Assembly: GCA_002401055.1 (NCBI GenBank)
Contig: NVRZ01000006.1
Coordinates: 1-14,461, forward strand
DNA length: 14,461 bases
Origin: Bacteroidota bacterium
Lineage (GTDB): Bacteria > Bacteroidota > Bacteroidia > NORP154
Direction: 5' to 3'
A program made the position numbers and the translations under genes. The notes beneath the pieces are model-generated. The model worked only from the letters and a program-made list of their open reading frames with translations, did no database searches and was not told the origin of the DNA. Shown piece after piece: positions 6,843 to 14,378 of this stretch (position 1 is its first letter; the number at the start of each line of letters is the position of its first letter).

Positions 6843-7127
6843 ATGATATTTAGTAAATGGGGAGTCTTAAGAACAAATATTCCTAAGCATAAAATAAGTC
6901 AGGCATTGTTGCATTTAGTCTCAGTCTTCATCGTTTTTGGCCTGCTAAGTTTAATATTTGAACATCTTGGTTTTTACTTATTAACTATCGTAGCTACGGC
7001 CTTTTGCTATCTATTATCTCTGAAATTCATCATTCTGAGCAAAGCAAAAAAGAATGGGATGAAGTATCTGCTATATCTTCTCGTAATTGCAGTGCTAATA
7101 GCATTGGGAATTGCTTTGTTTCGTTAG
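6843..7127 (+). CDS. small integral membrane protein, unknown function
   Basis: The 94 residues are mostly hydrophobic, with three likely membrane helices: about 21-42 (ALLHLVSVFIVFGLLSLIF), about 46-67 (FYLLTIVATAFCYLLSLKFI) and about 75-93 (YLLYLLVIAVLIALGIALF), joined by a basic loop (SKAKKNGM). I recognise no domain. It follows the ECF sigma gene by 40 bp on the same strand, so a shared transcript is plausible. A membrane protein after an ECF sigma gene can be an anti-sigma factor, but this one has almost no cytosolic part with which to hold a sigma factor, so I do not call it that. The start ATG follows an A-rich stretch (AAAAA at 6838-6842). Confidence 0.7.
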   Translation: MIFSKWGVLRTNIPKHKISQALLHLVSVFIVFGLLSLIFEHLGFYLLTIVATAFCYLLSLKFIILSKAKKNGMKYLLYLLVIAVLIALGIALFR

Positions 7128-7284
7128 CAATACAAACTTGCTACCCTGCCAATTCCTGAATGAACCAATGGCTATCACATGGCATAACATATTAATATAT
7201 GCTGAGATACCTTGGAGGGCTACTTCTGAATTCCATTTAATTATCCGATATTCGCACTCCAAAATATACCTATCCTAAAGAAGA

Positions 7285-8304
7285 ATGGAAGCTGTAAAAA
7301 CACTCACCGAATTTATTATTGAGCGCCAGGCCGACTTCAAATATGCCAAAGGAGAGCTTACCCGCCTTTTAAGTGATATTTCTATTGCCGCAAAAATTGT
7401 TAACCGAGAGGTTAACAAGGCTGGCTTGGTTGATATCCTTGGTGATGCGGATTCGGTAAATATTCAAGGGGAAACGGTTCAAAAACTCGATGTGTACGCC
7501 AATAAGCAGTTTATTGCAGCGCTTACGGCAGGAAATGAAGTTTGCGCATTGGTTTCAGAAGAAAATGAAGATATCATTCATATTAGTAACAATGGCAATG
7601 ATGTTGGCAAGTACGTAGTCGCATTTGACCCATTGGACGGTTCATCCAACATTGATTCCAATGTGTCTACCGGAACAATCTTTGCGATCTACAGACGAAT
7701 TTCTCTGTCAGGGCCGGCAGAACTTGATGATTTTTTGCAATCAGGAACAGAACTAGTAGCTGCCGGATATATCATTTATGGCTCATCATCAATGTTGGTT
7801 TACAGCACTGGTAGGGGCGTTAATGGCTTTACGCTTGATCCGTCCATTGGAGAATTTTGTCTGTCACATCCAGATATAAAGATTCCAAAGAGTGGAAAAA
7901 TCTATTCGGTCAATCAAGGATATTTCGCACAGTTTCCTGAAGGTATTAAGCAATATATTAAGTATTGCCAAGAAGAGGATAAAGCCACGAATAGGCCTTA
8001 CTCCTTGAGGTATATTGGTTCAATGGTTGCAGATTTTCACCGGAATATGATCAAAGGTGGCATCTTCATTTACCCTACCACTGCATTTTCCCCAACGGGA
8101 AAATTGAGATTACTGTATGAATGCAACCCACTGGCATTTATCGCTGAACAAGCAGGTGGAAAAGCATCAAACGGGAGTAAAAGGATACTAGAAATGCAAC
8201 CTGAAGGAATACATCAGAGAGTACCGATCCTAATTGGTTCTGAGAGTATGGTAAGCAAAGCTGAAGAGCTTTTGGCACAATATTCCGAAGTGCCAGCGAG
8301 TTAA
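7285..8304 (+). CDS. fbp: fructose-1,6-bisphosphatase, class I
   Basis: Hydrolyses fructose 1,6-bisphosphate to fructose 6-phosphate, the key gluconeogenic step; Mg2+-dependent and cytosolic. The 339 residues match the usual class I length. Metal-binding residues appear in EEN (92-94) and in the signature [10 protein letters not shown] (115-124), with [14 protein letters not shown] following. [34 protein letters not shown] and [24 protein letters not shown] contain the sugar-phosphate binding segments, with the conserved Glu of LLYECNP near residue 280. Upstream are 157 noncoding bases without a clear promoter box. mfd follows 70 bp downstream on the same strand, with a weak hairpin over the fbp stop. 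Confidence 0.97.
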   Translation: MEAVKTLTEFIIERQADFKYAKGELTRLLSDISIAAKIVNREVNKAGLVDILGDADSVNIQGETVQKLDVYANKQFIAALTAGNEVCALVSEENEDIIHISNNGNDVGKYVVAFDPLDGSSNIDSNVSTGTIFAIYRRISLSGPAELDDFLQSGTELVAAGYIIYGSSSMLVYSTGRGVNGFTLDPSIGEFCLSHPDIKIPKSGKIYSVNQGYFAQFPEGIKQYIKYCQEEDKATNRPYSLRYIGSMVADFHRNMIKGGIFIYPTTAFSPTGKLRLLYECNPLAFIAEQAGGKASNGSKRILEMQPEGIHQRVPILIGSESMVSKAEELLAQYSEVPAS

Positions 8305-8318
8305 TGATTGCAACTCGC
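8296..8318 (+). terminator. weak hairpin across the fbp stop codon
   Basis: GCGAGTT at 8296-8302 and AACTCGC at 8312-8318 form a perfect 7-bp stem with a 9-nt loop; the stem ends inside the fbp TAA. There is no T-run after it, so it is at best a partial terminator or an mRNA 3' structure between fbp and mfd. Confidence 0.25.
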
Positions 8319-8374
8319 AATGAAGTTGTTATCTGGCATTTACACAAGTCATTGTTATCATTTTGTAATTATTT

Positions 8375-11300
8375 ATGAAAGCAGTAGATCTTTTTGAGAT
8401 TTACAAAAGTGATGAGCGCACGCGTACCATTGCCGAATGGCTGGAGTCTCCATCACCATCTAAGCTGCATCTTAAAGGTATCAGCGGCTCCTTGGATGCA
8501 TTGATATGTGCTACATCACTAGATGCTTCAACGGGAATAGCTCTGGTAATTCTTTCGCAAGAAGAGGAAGCTACCTACTTCTTTAACGACTTGTTGCAAC
8601 TTATTACAGAAGAAGCAGTCTTTTTCTTTCCTTCTTCCTATAAGAATTCTAGAAAGCAAGATGTAATTGACAAGGCCAATGTTGTGCGCAGAACAGAGGT
8701 GTTTGACCATATAAAATCACATAACGACAATAACCTTAAGAAGATAATTATTGTTACCTATCCTGAAGCTCTTAATGAGAAAGTGATTTCTGAAATTCAT
8801 CTTGAGGAAAACTCCTTTACCCTGAATCGCGAGCAAGATATAGATCAGGATACGCTTATTGATAAGCTCTTTGAAATGGGATTTGAAAGAACAGACTTCA
8901 TCTTCGAACCAGGGAAATTTGCAGTTAGAGGAGGAATTATTGATGTTTTTTCTTACTCAAACGACCATCCCTATCGAATAGAATTTGAAGGTGACCTCAT
9001 CAGCTCTATCCGAACTTTTGACCCTGAAACACAAATATCCATTAAGAAAAAAGGAGCTGTCAATCTCATCCCCGACCTTCAGGAAAATATCGCAAAGGAA
9101 TCAATGGTTCCCTTTTTATCCTTGTTGGATTCCAGCGCAACTGTATGGGTCAAAGACGCTAAGCTGATCGACGAGATACTTACCAAAACGAAACAACTAA
9201 CGCTGGAAGAAGGCCCCTACTCAATATTTGAATTTGGCACGAATTTCTACTTTAAAGCATCAGCAGCAATTGATTTCAAAAGTAAGCCTCAACCCTCGTT
9301 TAATAAGCAGTTTAATATGCTACTAGTGGATCTAAGCGAAAAGCGTAAAGGGCAATTCAAAAATATAATCTTATCAGATAGTGCTAATCAAATCGAACGC
9401 CTTTATGCTATTTTTCAAGACCTCGCCGAAAAGACTAATAATACCAAAACCTCAATTGATGAGGACCATTATACAAAGGATAGCAAGAAACCACTTTTTG
9501 AACCCTTAATACTTTCCCTTCACGAGGGTTTTATTGATCATACAGTAAAAATTGCTTGTTATACAGATCATCAGATATTCAATAGATACCATCGTGTAGT
9601 ACTCAAGAGTAGCTTTACCAAGAAACAAGCCATCACACTAAAAGAATTTAAGGATCTCCAAAAGGGGGATTATGTAGTTCATATAGATCACGGAATTGGC
9701 CAGTTCGCAGGGTTAGAGAAAATCAATGTGAATGGAAAACCACAGGAAGCCATTCGGCTCATCTACAAGGAGGGAGATATACTTTACGTTAGCATCCACT
9801 CCCTTCATCGAATTTCAAAATTTGCGGGTCGAGAAGGCCATCAACCAAGAATTGACAAACTGGGCTCTACCTCCTGGAAGAAGCTAAAACAGAGAACGAA
9901 AAACAAGGTAAAAGACATTGCTAAAGACCTCATTAAACTTTACGCACAACGCAAGACGAAAAAGGGATTTCAATTTTCACCTGATTCGTATTTACAAACA
10001 GAACTCGAAGCCTCTTTTCTGTCCGAGGATACGCCCGACCAGTTTACAGCGACTGAAGATGTAAAAAAAGACATGGAATCAGAGATCCCCATGGACCGTC
10101 TGATTTGTGGAGATGTAGGATTTGGAAAAACTGAAATTGCTATCCGAGCAGCATTCAAAGCAGTTACTGACAGCAAACAAGTCGCCATATTGGTTCCAAC
10201 CACAATCCTGGCAATGCAACACTACAATACTTTACGAAATAGGTTGAAAGATTTTCCCTGCAATATTGATTACGTAAACAGGTTCAAGAGTACTTCGCAG
10301 ATTAAACAGAGTATTGAAAATCTTGCCTCCGGAAAAACAGATATCATCATAGGCACACACCGCCTGGTGAGTAAGGACATCAAATTCAAGGATATTGGAT
10401 TGTTGATCATTGATGAGGAACAAAAATTTGGTGTAAGCACCAAAGAGAAGCTGAAATCGCTGCGCGTAAATGTGGACACACTTACATTAACAGCTACACC
10501 TATTCCAAGAACCTTGCAGTTCTCACTAATGAGCGCCCGTGATTTGTCCGTAATAAATACAGCCCCTCCGAATCGACAACCAATAATAACCGAATTACAT
10601 GTTTACAATGAGGAGCTCATTAAGGAAGCTATTGAGCATGAGGTTTCAAGAGGCGGGCAAGTATTTTTCGTGCACAATCGCGTGCAGAATATAGAAGATA
10701 TTGCCGCCATGATACAGCGGTTATGTCCTAAGGTAAGGATTGTTACGGGCCATGGCCAAATGGACGGACAGAAGCTCGAAAAAGTGATGATCAATTTCAT
10801 TGATGGCGAATATGATGTACTCGTTGCGACAACGATTATTGAGTCTGGTCTGGATATTCCCAACGCCAACACCATTATTATTAACAATGCCAACCACCAC
10901 GGGCTGAGTGATATTCACCAGATGAGAGGACGTGTTGGAAGATCAAACAAACAGGCGTTTTGCTATCTGCTTACTCCTCCTCTATCTACATTAACAACGG
11001 ATGCGCTGAAACGTCTCCGAACCATCGAGGAATTTTCTGACCTCGGTAGCGGATTTAACATAGCCATGCGTGATTTGGACATCAGAGGTGCTGGAAATCT
11101 ATTGGGCGCAGAACAAAGCGGATACATCAATGAACTGGGATTTGAAACTTATCACAAGATATTGGATGAGGCTGTCAATGAATTGAAGGATGGAGAGTTC
11201 TCTAACCTTTTTAAGGATGAACGGGCGGCAAAGAATAAAGACTCTGACTCAAATGGAATCACGAGCTATGCGAAAGACTGCCAGATAGAAACTGATATGG

Positions 11301-11743
11301 AAATTCTCTTTACTGACACCTATATCAATACGGTAACTGAGCGCCTAAGTCTGTATAAGGAGCTAAATGACATTGATAATGACGAGGATCTAGACAAATT
11401 CAGGACAATGCTTACAGATCGATTTGGACAGCTCCCTTCTCAGTCTGAAGCACTTTTAGAGACTATTCAACTGCGATGGATTGCTAAGCAATGTGGCTTT
11501 GAAAAACTTGTACTGAAACAAGATAAAATGATTGGTTATTTTATCTCAAATAAGGATTCAGAATACTACAACTCTGAGGCATTTTCGAAGATGCTTAACT
11601 ACGTTCAATCTAACGCAGCTAGTTGTCAGATGAAAGAGCAAAAGGACAGACTTACTCTGGTGGTGCGGTCAATCGCGTCCATTGCCGAAGCAAAGAGAGT
11701 CTTGGAGAGAGCTATAAGTCTTGGTGATGTTGTTTCGGTATAA
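8375..11743 (+). CDS. mfd: transcription-repair coupling factor Mfd
   Basis: An ATP-driven DNA translocase that removes RNA polymerase stalled at lesions and recruits UvrA for nucleotide excision repair. The 1122 residues are near normal length. The N-terminal UvrB-like part includes FAVRGGIIDVFS near residue 183. The RNA polymerase-interacting domain starts about residue 430 (GDYVVHIDHGIGQFAGLEKI). The SF2 motor has Walker A GDVGFGKTEIA at about 579-589, DEEQ (motif II) at 680-683, LTATPIPRTL, and the later motifs VATTIIESGLDIPNANTIII and QMRGRVGRS. The C-terminal TRCF domain (YINTVTERLSLYKELNDI, FGQLPSQSEALLE) is complete. Residues about 340-385 hold a poorly conserved, polar stretch. The next gene, the desaturase, converges on it across a repeat element. 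Confidence 0.97.
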   Translation: MKAVDLFEIYKSDERTRTIAEWLESPSPSKLHLKGISGSLDALICATSLDASTGIALVILSQEEEATYFFNDLLQLITEEAVFFFPSSYKNSRKQDVIDKANVVRRTEVFDHIKSHNDNNLKKIIIVTYPEALNEKVISEIHLEENSFTLNREQDIDQDTLIDKLFEMGFERTDFIFEPGKFAVRGGIIDVFSYSNDHPYRIEFEGDLISSIRTFDPETQISIKKKGAVNLIPDLQENIAKESMVPFLSLLDSSATVWVKDAKLIDEILTKTKQLTLEEGPYSIFEFGTNFYFKASAAIDFKSKPQPSFNKQFNMLLVDLSEKRKGQFKNIILSDSANQIERLYAIFQDLAEKTNNTKTSIDEDHYTKDSKKPLFEPLILSLHEGFIDHTVKIACYTDHQIFNRYHRVVLKSSFTKKQAITLKEFKDLQKGDYVVHIDHGIGQFAGLEKINVNGKPQEAIRLIYKEGDILYVSIHSLHRISKFAGREGHQPRIDKLGSTSWKKLKQRTKNKVKDIAKDLIKLYAQRKTKKGFQFSPDSYLQTELEASFLSEDTPDQFTATEDVKKDMESEIPMDRLICGDVGFGKTEIAIRAAFKAVTDSKQVAILVPTTILAMQHYNTLRNRLKDFPCNIDYVNRFKSTSQIKQSIENLASGKTDIIIGTHRLVSKDIKFKDIGLLIIDEEQKFGVSTKEKLKSLRVNVDTLTLTATPIPRTLQFSLMSARDLSVINTAPPNRQPIITELHVYNEELIKEAIEHEVSRGGQVFFVHNRVQNIEDIAAMIQRLCPKVRIVTGHGQMDGQKLEKVMINFIDGEYDVLVATTIIESGLDIPNANTIIINNANHHGLSDIHQMRGRVGRSNKQAFCYLLTPPLSTLTTDALKRLRTIEEFSDLGSGFNIAMRDLDIRGAGNLLGAEQSGYINELGFETYHKILDEAVNELKDGEFSNLFKDERAAKNKDSDSNGITSYAKDCQIETDMEILFTDTYINTVTERLSLYKELNDIDNDEDLDKFRTMLTDRFGQLPSQSEALLETIQLRWIAKQCGFEKLVLKQDKMIGYFISNKDSEYYNSEAFSKMLNYVQSNAASCQMKEQKDRLTLVVRSIASIAEAKRVLERAISLGDVVSV

Positions 11744-11755
11744 AATGATAGGTCA

Positions 11756-11832
11756 CTTCGGCTCCGCTCAGTGTCCGAACATTCATTGATTAGAAGGTGG
11801 GTACTGTCAGCGCTCCCTGGGCGGAGCCGAAG
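11756..11832. repeat. intergenic inverted-repeat element (REP/BIME-like or bidirectional terminator)
   Basis: CTTCGGCTCCGC (11756-11767) is matched perfectly by GCGGAGCCGAAG (11821-11832). The match extends inward to 16 bp (CTTCGGCTCCGCTCAG with CTGGGCGGAGCCGAAG) with one G:T pair, around a 45-nt loop. It lies between the converging mfd and desaturase genes and is much more GC-rich than its surroundings. Similar CTTCGxCTCCGCTCAG-type units are, from memory, a recurrent intergenic family in Bacteroidota genomes. The left unit CACTTCGGCTCCGCTCAGTG also has short complementary ends. It could act as a transcription terminator for both genes. A second copy would be needed to prove a repeat family; none is in this window. 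Confidence 0.55.
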
Positions 11833-11860
11833 GGAAGCTGCACTTCAAAATTCTCCGTAA

Positions 11861-12970
11861 CTAAGCTGCTTCAGGAATTGAAACAACATCAGGCTGCCCC
11901 ATTTTCTTCATCAATCGGAAATGCGATTTAAGAGCACCCCAGAATGTGGGCTGGTCATAATAGGGAACGTTAAACTCTTTGGCAGTTTGTATTACAATAG
12001 GTGCCAGGTTTCTGTAGTGTATATGGCAAACCTTCGGAAACAAATGATGCTCCACTTGATAATTCAATCCTCCAACATACCACGACAATAATCTATTCTT
12101 TCTGGCAAAATTAGCCGTAGTGTACATCTGATGAATGGCCCACTCGTTTTCAATTGAATTCTCTGGATTTGGTTTAGGAAAGTGCGTATCCTCCACCACG
12201 TGTGCTAACTGAAATACGTATCCCAACACAACGCCCATTATAAAATGCATCAACATAAAACCAGCCAACCATTGTAAAAAACTAATGTCCATAATCACCA
12301 TTGGGATTATTAGCATGTAGATGTAATAGGCAACCTTTGTAGCAATCATTATTCTCAACTCCTTTGCATAAGTTCCTCGAGTTCCCTTAATCAGATTTTT
12401 TGTGTCGTATCTCTTCAATTGCACAAAATCTTTATGTAAAACCCAAAAAAGTGTCATTATCCCGTAAAGAAAAGTCGCATACACATGTTGAAACTTGAAA
12501 AATGATTTGTGCTCAGCATTGGGAGTAAACCTCATAGTTCCCGATGGATCCAAATCCTCGTCGTGCTCGTAAATATTGGTGAACGTGTGGTGCAGGATAT
12601 TGTGCTGTATCTTCCATGTAAATGCACTTCCACCTACCAGATTTATACATGATCCTAGCAAATAGTTTACACGCCCATCTGATGAATAGCCTCCATGATT
12701 AGCATCATGCATGATGGACAAACCAATACCAGCTCCTCCGAATCCCATGATTGCAGCAAAGCCCAACATAGCCAACGGTGAAAACGAACCACTAAGAATT
12801 AGAGCATAAGGCACAAACCACATGCAAAGCATACATATAGTCTTAAATACCATTGCGGCATTTGCATGTCTAGAAATACCCTTTTCTACAAAATACTGAT
12901 CAACGCGACTCCTAACCGTATAAAAGAAATCCGTTTTCTCAACATTGATGAACTTTACCTTCTCAGCCAT
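11861..12970 (-). CDS. fatty acid desaturase, membrane (front-end/acyl-lipid type, no cytochrome b5 domain)
   Basis: A di-iron membrane desaturase that introduces a double bond into acyl chains. All three histidine boxes are present in the 369 residues: HDANH (88-92), HNILHH (123-128) and QVEHH (305-309). The Gln in the third box is typical of front-end desaturases (delta-5/6) and linoleoyl-CoA desaturase-like bacterial proteins. Hydrophobic spans lie at about 43-60, 66-87, 165-178, 211-228 and 232-256. There is no N-terminal cytochrome b5 domain, so a separate electron donor is needed. The regiospecificity is unknown. An exact -7 box lies 20 nt upstream. The MeaB-containing open frame precedes it on the same strand by 84 bp, and mfd converges from the other side. 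Confidence 0.93.
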   Translation of the reverse strand: MAEKVKFINVEKTDFFYTVRSRVDQYFVEKGISRHANAAMVFKTICMLCMWFVPYALILSGSFSPLAMLGFAAIMGFGGAGIGLSIMHDANHGGYSSDGRVNYLLGSCINLVGGSAFTWKIQHNILHHTFTNIYEHDEDLDPSGTMRFTPNAEHKSFFKFQHVYATFLYGIMTLFWVLHKDFVQLKRYDTKNLIKGTRGTYAKELRIMIATKVAYYIYMLIIPMVIMDISFLQWLAGFMLMHFIMGVVLGYVFQLAHVVEDTHFPKPNPENSIENEWAIHQMYTTANFARKNRLLSWYVGGLNYQVEHHLFPKVCHIHYRNLAPIVIQTAKEFNVPYYDQPTFWGALKSHFRLMKKMGQPDVVSIPEAA

Positions 12971-12990
12971 TAATCAAACTTTATTTCCTG

Positions 12991-13017
12991 CAAAAATAGG
13001 CAGTAAATGAACACAAA
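12991..13017 (-). promoter_or_regulatory. candidate promoter of the desaturase gene
   Basis: On the minus strand TATTTTTG (12998-12991) fits the Bacteroidota -7 consensus TAnnTTTG exactly, with TTTG (13017-13014) 15 nt upstream as a -33 element, slightly closer than the usual spacing. The box ends 20 nt before the ATG, much like the GNAT gene. It suggests that the desaturase is transcribed on its own and not only by read-through from the upstream open frame. Confidence 0.45.
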
Positions 13018-13054
13018 AGCGCCTTATTAGACCAATCTTACTAATAATAGATTC

Positions 13055-13549
13055 TTATTTTTTCGCCCAATCCTTCACGAAAGAGTACAGATTAAAATTT
13101 CCATTTTTCAGCAAATCCGCCACCTCTCTCTGAAGATCACTTTTATCGACGTTTGCCATTCGATCATTTTGTATCAGATGGTAAGCCTTTTCTGCCAGCA
13201 GAATATGCTTTCTTTCATTATCATCTAGCTTAACATGTTCATCAATGTGTGCGATCAACTTCTCAACACCCTCGCCACTGGTTGCAACACTTCTTACCAC
13301 GGGAGGTTTCCACGCGGATTCCGCTTTGGTATGCAGAAAACTCTCCAAATTATTGGCAAAGCTATCCGCTCCCTGTCGGTCGGCCTTATTGACCACAAAA
13401 ATATCGGCTATCTCCATAATGCCAGACTTGATATTTTGGATCTCGTCACCAGATTCAGGCACCAACACCAATACCGTGGTATCCGCAAGACCGGCTATTT
13501 CAACTTCCGACTGCCCTACTCCAACTGTTTCCACGAAAACATAATCAAA
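13055..13549 (-). pseudogene. meaB: meaB 3' fragment (methylmalonyl-CoA mutase-associated GTPase)
   Basis: This is the MeaB-derived part of the chimeric frame, about 164 residues against the family's usual 310-330. It keeps ETVGVGQ, the ADTTVLVLVPESGDEIQ segment, MEIADIFVVNKADR and the C-terminal dimerisation region, but has no GxxGxGKS P-loop, so it could not bind or hydrolyse GTP in the normal way. Its base composition in sampled lines (about 42-55% G+C) is higher than that of the joined secreted part (about 35-40%). It is followed by the desaturase gene after 84 bp. An intact copy elsewhere in the genome would be expected if the join is real. Confidence 0.8.
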
Positions 13550-14332
13550 GTTGAACTCTAGATAAGGACTATTTAGTTGCAAATCATTCTCAGCACCTTC
13601 AATTACTGCAAAATCATCGATCATCCAATAGTAGTGAGTGTTCCCTTCAGAGACAAATCTGATTTTAAAGCTTCCAGAATCACCAACAGCTGTGCTGATG
13701 TTAATGTAGTTAATACCATCAAATGCTGCATTTGTTGCAATACCATTTGTTGCATCGTATTCTTCAAAAGTTGCGAAGTTATCAGTACTGGCTTGAATGA
13801 CTAGTCTGTTCGCTCCACTACAGCAATACCTTATTGCTTGGTGATAGGCAACCCAGTAGCTTGCTCTGGGGTTTACAACCGTAATGCTTGGAGATTCAAA
13901 ATAAGTATCCATAACAACAGGGCCAGTTCCTGGAATGGGAGTATTAAAGTTATCAGCTGTTAATACCATGAATCCATCCGCTACAGAAGGGGAAGCAATT
14001 ATATCAGTGGGGTTAGAAAATTGACCATCTTGATATACATTATTCCATACCCACTGAAAGTTGTTCAGGCTGTTGTTGTTCACAACTGACCAACCTGTTG
14101 GAAGAGAGATAGAAGTGCCACTACTAAAATTTTCGAAATAGACTGTATCCTCTAAAGCTTTCGAAATTCTGTTTAAATTTTTTGCGTAATCTGGATCAAC
14201 AGATTTTGGAGTGCTGGATAAGGCTGACTGTACTTGTGGCTGACTGTTTTTTGTGTTAATTGCTTTGTTTTGAGCGAAAGTAACACATGAAGCCAACACT
14301 AAGGCTGTTAGCAAAGTGTAATTATTTTTCAT
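13055..14332 (-). CDS. chimeric open frame: secreted choice-of-anchor-J type N-terminus fused to the C-terminal half of GTPase MeaB
   Basis: A 425-residue open frame made of two unrelated parts. Residues 1-20 are a Sec signal peptide with likely cleavage VTFA/QNK. Residues about 64-250 resemble a choice-of-anchor-J / cleaved-adhesin type extracellular beta domain of Bacteroidota (VYFENFSSG, LPTGWSVVNN, then W94/W96, and YYWMIDDFAVIEG at 234-246). From residue 262 the sequence becomes the back half of MeaB, the GTPase that protects methylmalonyl-CoA mutase: FDYVFVETVGVGQSE (262-276, the G3 region), NKAD (315-318, G4), SGEGVEKL and the C-terminal helices. The MeaB P-loop (G1) and about the first 150 residues are missing, as is any C-terminal sorting domain of the secreted protein. 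A protein with an export signal and half a cytosolic GTPase is unlikely to work as either. Best read as two gene fragments joined near 13550; the frame itself is certain. Confidence 0.85.
   Translation of the reverse strand: MKNNYTLLTALVLASCVTFAQNKAINTKNSQPQVQSALSSTPKSVDPDYAKNLNRISKALEDTVYFENFSSGTSISLPTGWSVVNNNSLNNFQWVWNNVYQDGQFSNPTDIIASPSVADGFMVLTADNFNTPIPGTGPVVMDTYFESPSITVVNPRASYWVAYHQAIRYCCSGANRLVIQASTDNFATFEEYDATNGIATNAAFDGINYINISTAVGDSGSFKIRFVSEGNTHYYWMIDDFAVIEGAENDLQLNSPYLEFNFDYVFVETVGVGQSEVEIAGLADTTVLVLVPESGDEIQNIKSGIMEIADIFVVNKADRQGADSFANNLESFLHTKAESAWKPPVVRSVATSGEGVEKLIAHIDEHVKLDDNERKHILLAEKAYHLIQNDRMANVDKSDLQREVADLLKNGNFNLYSFVKDWAKK
13543..13557. other. probable chimeric junction (secreted protein / MeaB)
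   Basis: Residues up to about Phe260-Asn261 (SPYLEFN) read as secreted-protein sequence; from Phe262 (codon 13549-13547) they read as MeaB, where the family normally has AGFDY before ETVGVGQ. The breakpoint is placed at about 13550 with an uncertainty of a few codons. No repeat or transposase is visible at the join. Confidence 0.6.
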
Positions 14333-14343
14333 AGGAGTTAAAT

Positions 14344-14372
14344 TTAGGTTGAACGTTAAGTTAACAACCTAA
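14344..14372. promoter_or_regulatory. inverted repeat in the leader of the chimeric frame
   Basis: TTAGGTTG (14344-14351) and CAACCTAA (14365-14372) form a perfect 8-bp dyad with a 13-nt centre, 11 nt before the ATG at 14332. It may be an operator, a leader hairpin, or a weak terminator for the gene ending at 14379. On the minus strand a TTG and a TAAATTTA (one mismatch to TAnnTTTG) are spaced by 18 nt across it, so it may overlap a promoter. Confidence 0.3.
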
Positions 14373-14378
14373 GGAGTT

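Noticed and set aside
6843..7127. The small membrane protein as the anti-sigma factor of the adjacent ECF sigma.
   Set aside because: It lacks any cytosolic sigma-binding domain (no zinc or FecR-type motif) and consists almost wholly of membrane helices.
7125..7143. A hairpin TAGCAA / TTGCTA at the stop of the small membrane protein gene as a terminator.
   Set aside because: Only a 6-bp AT-rich stem with no T-run; not convincing.
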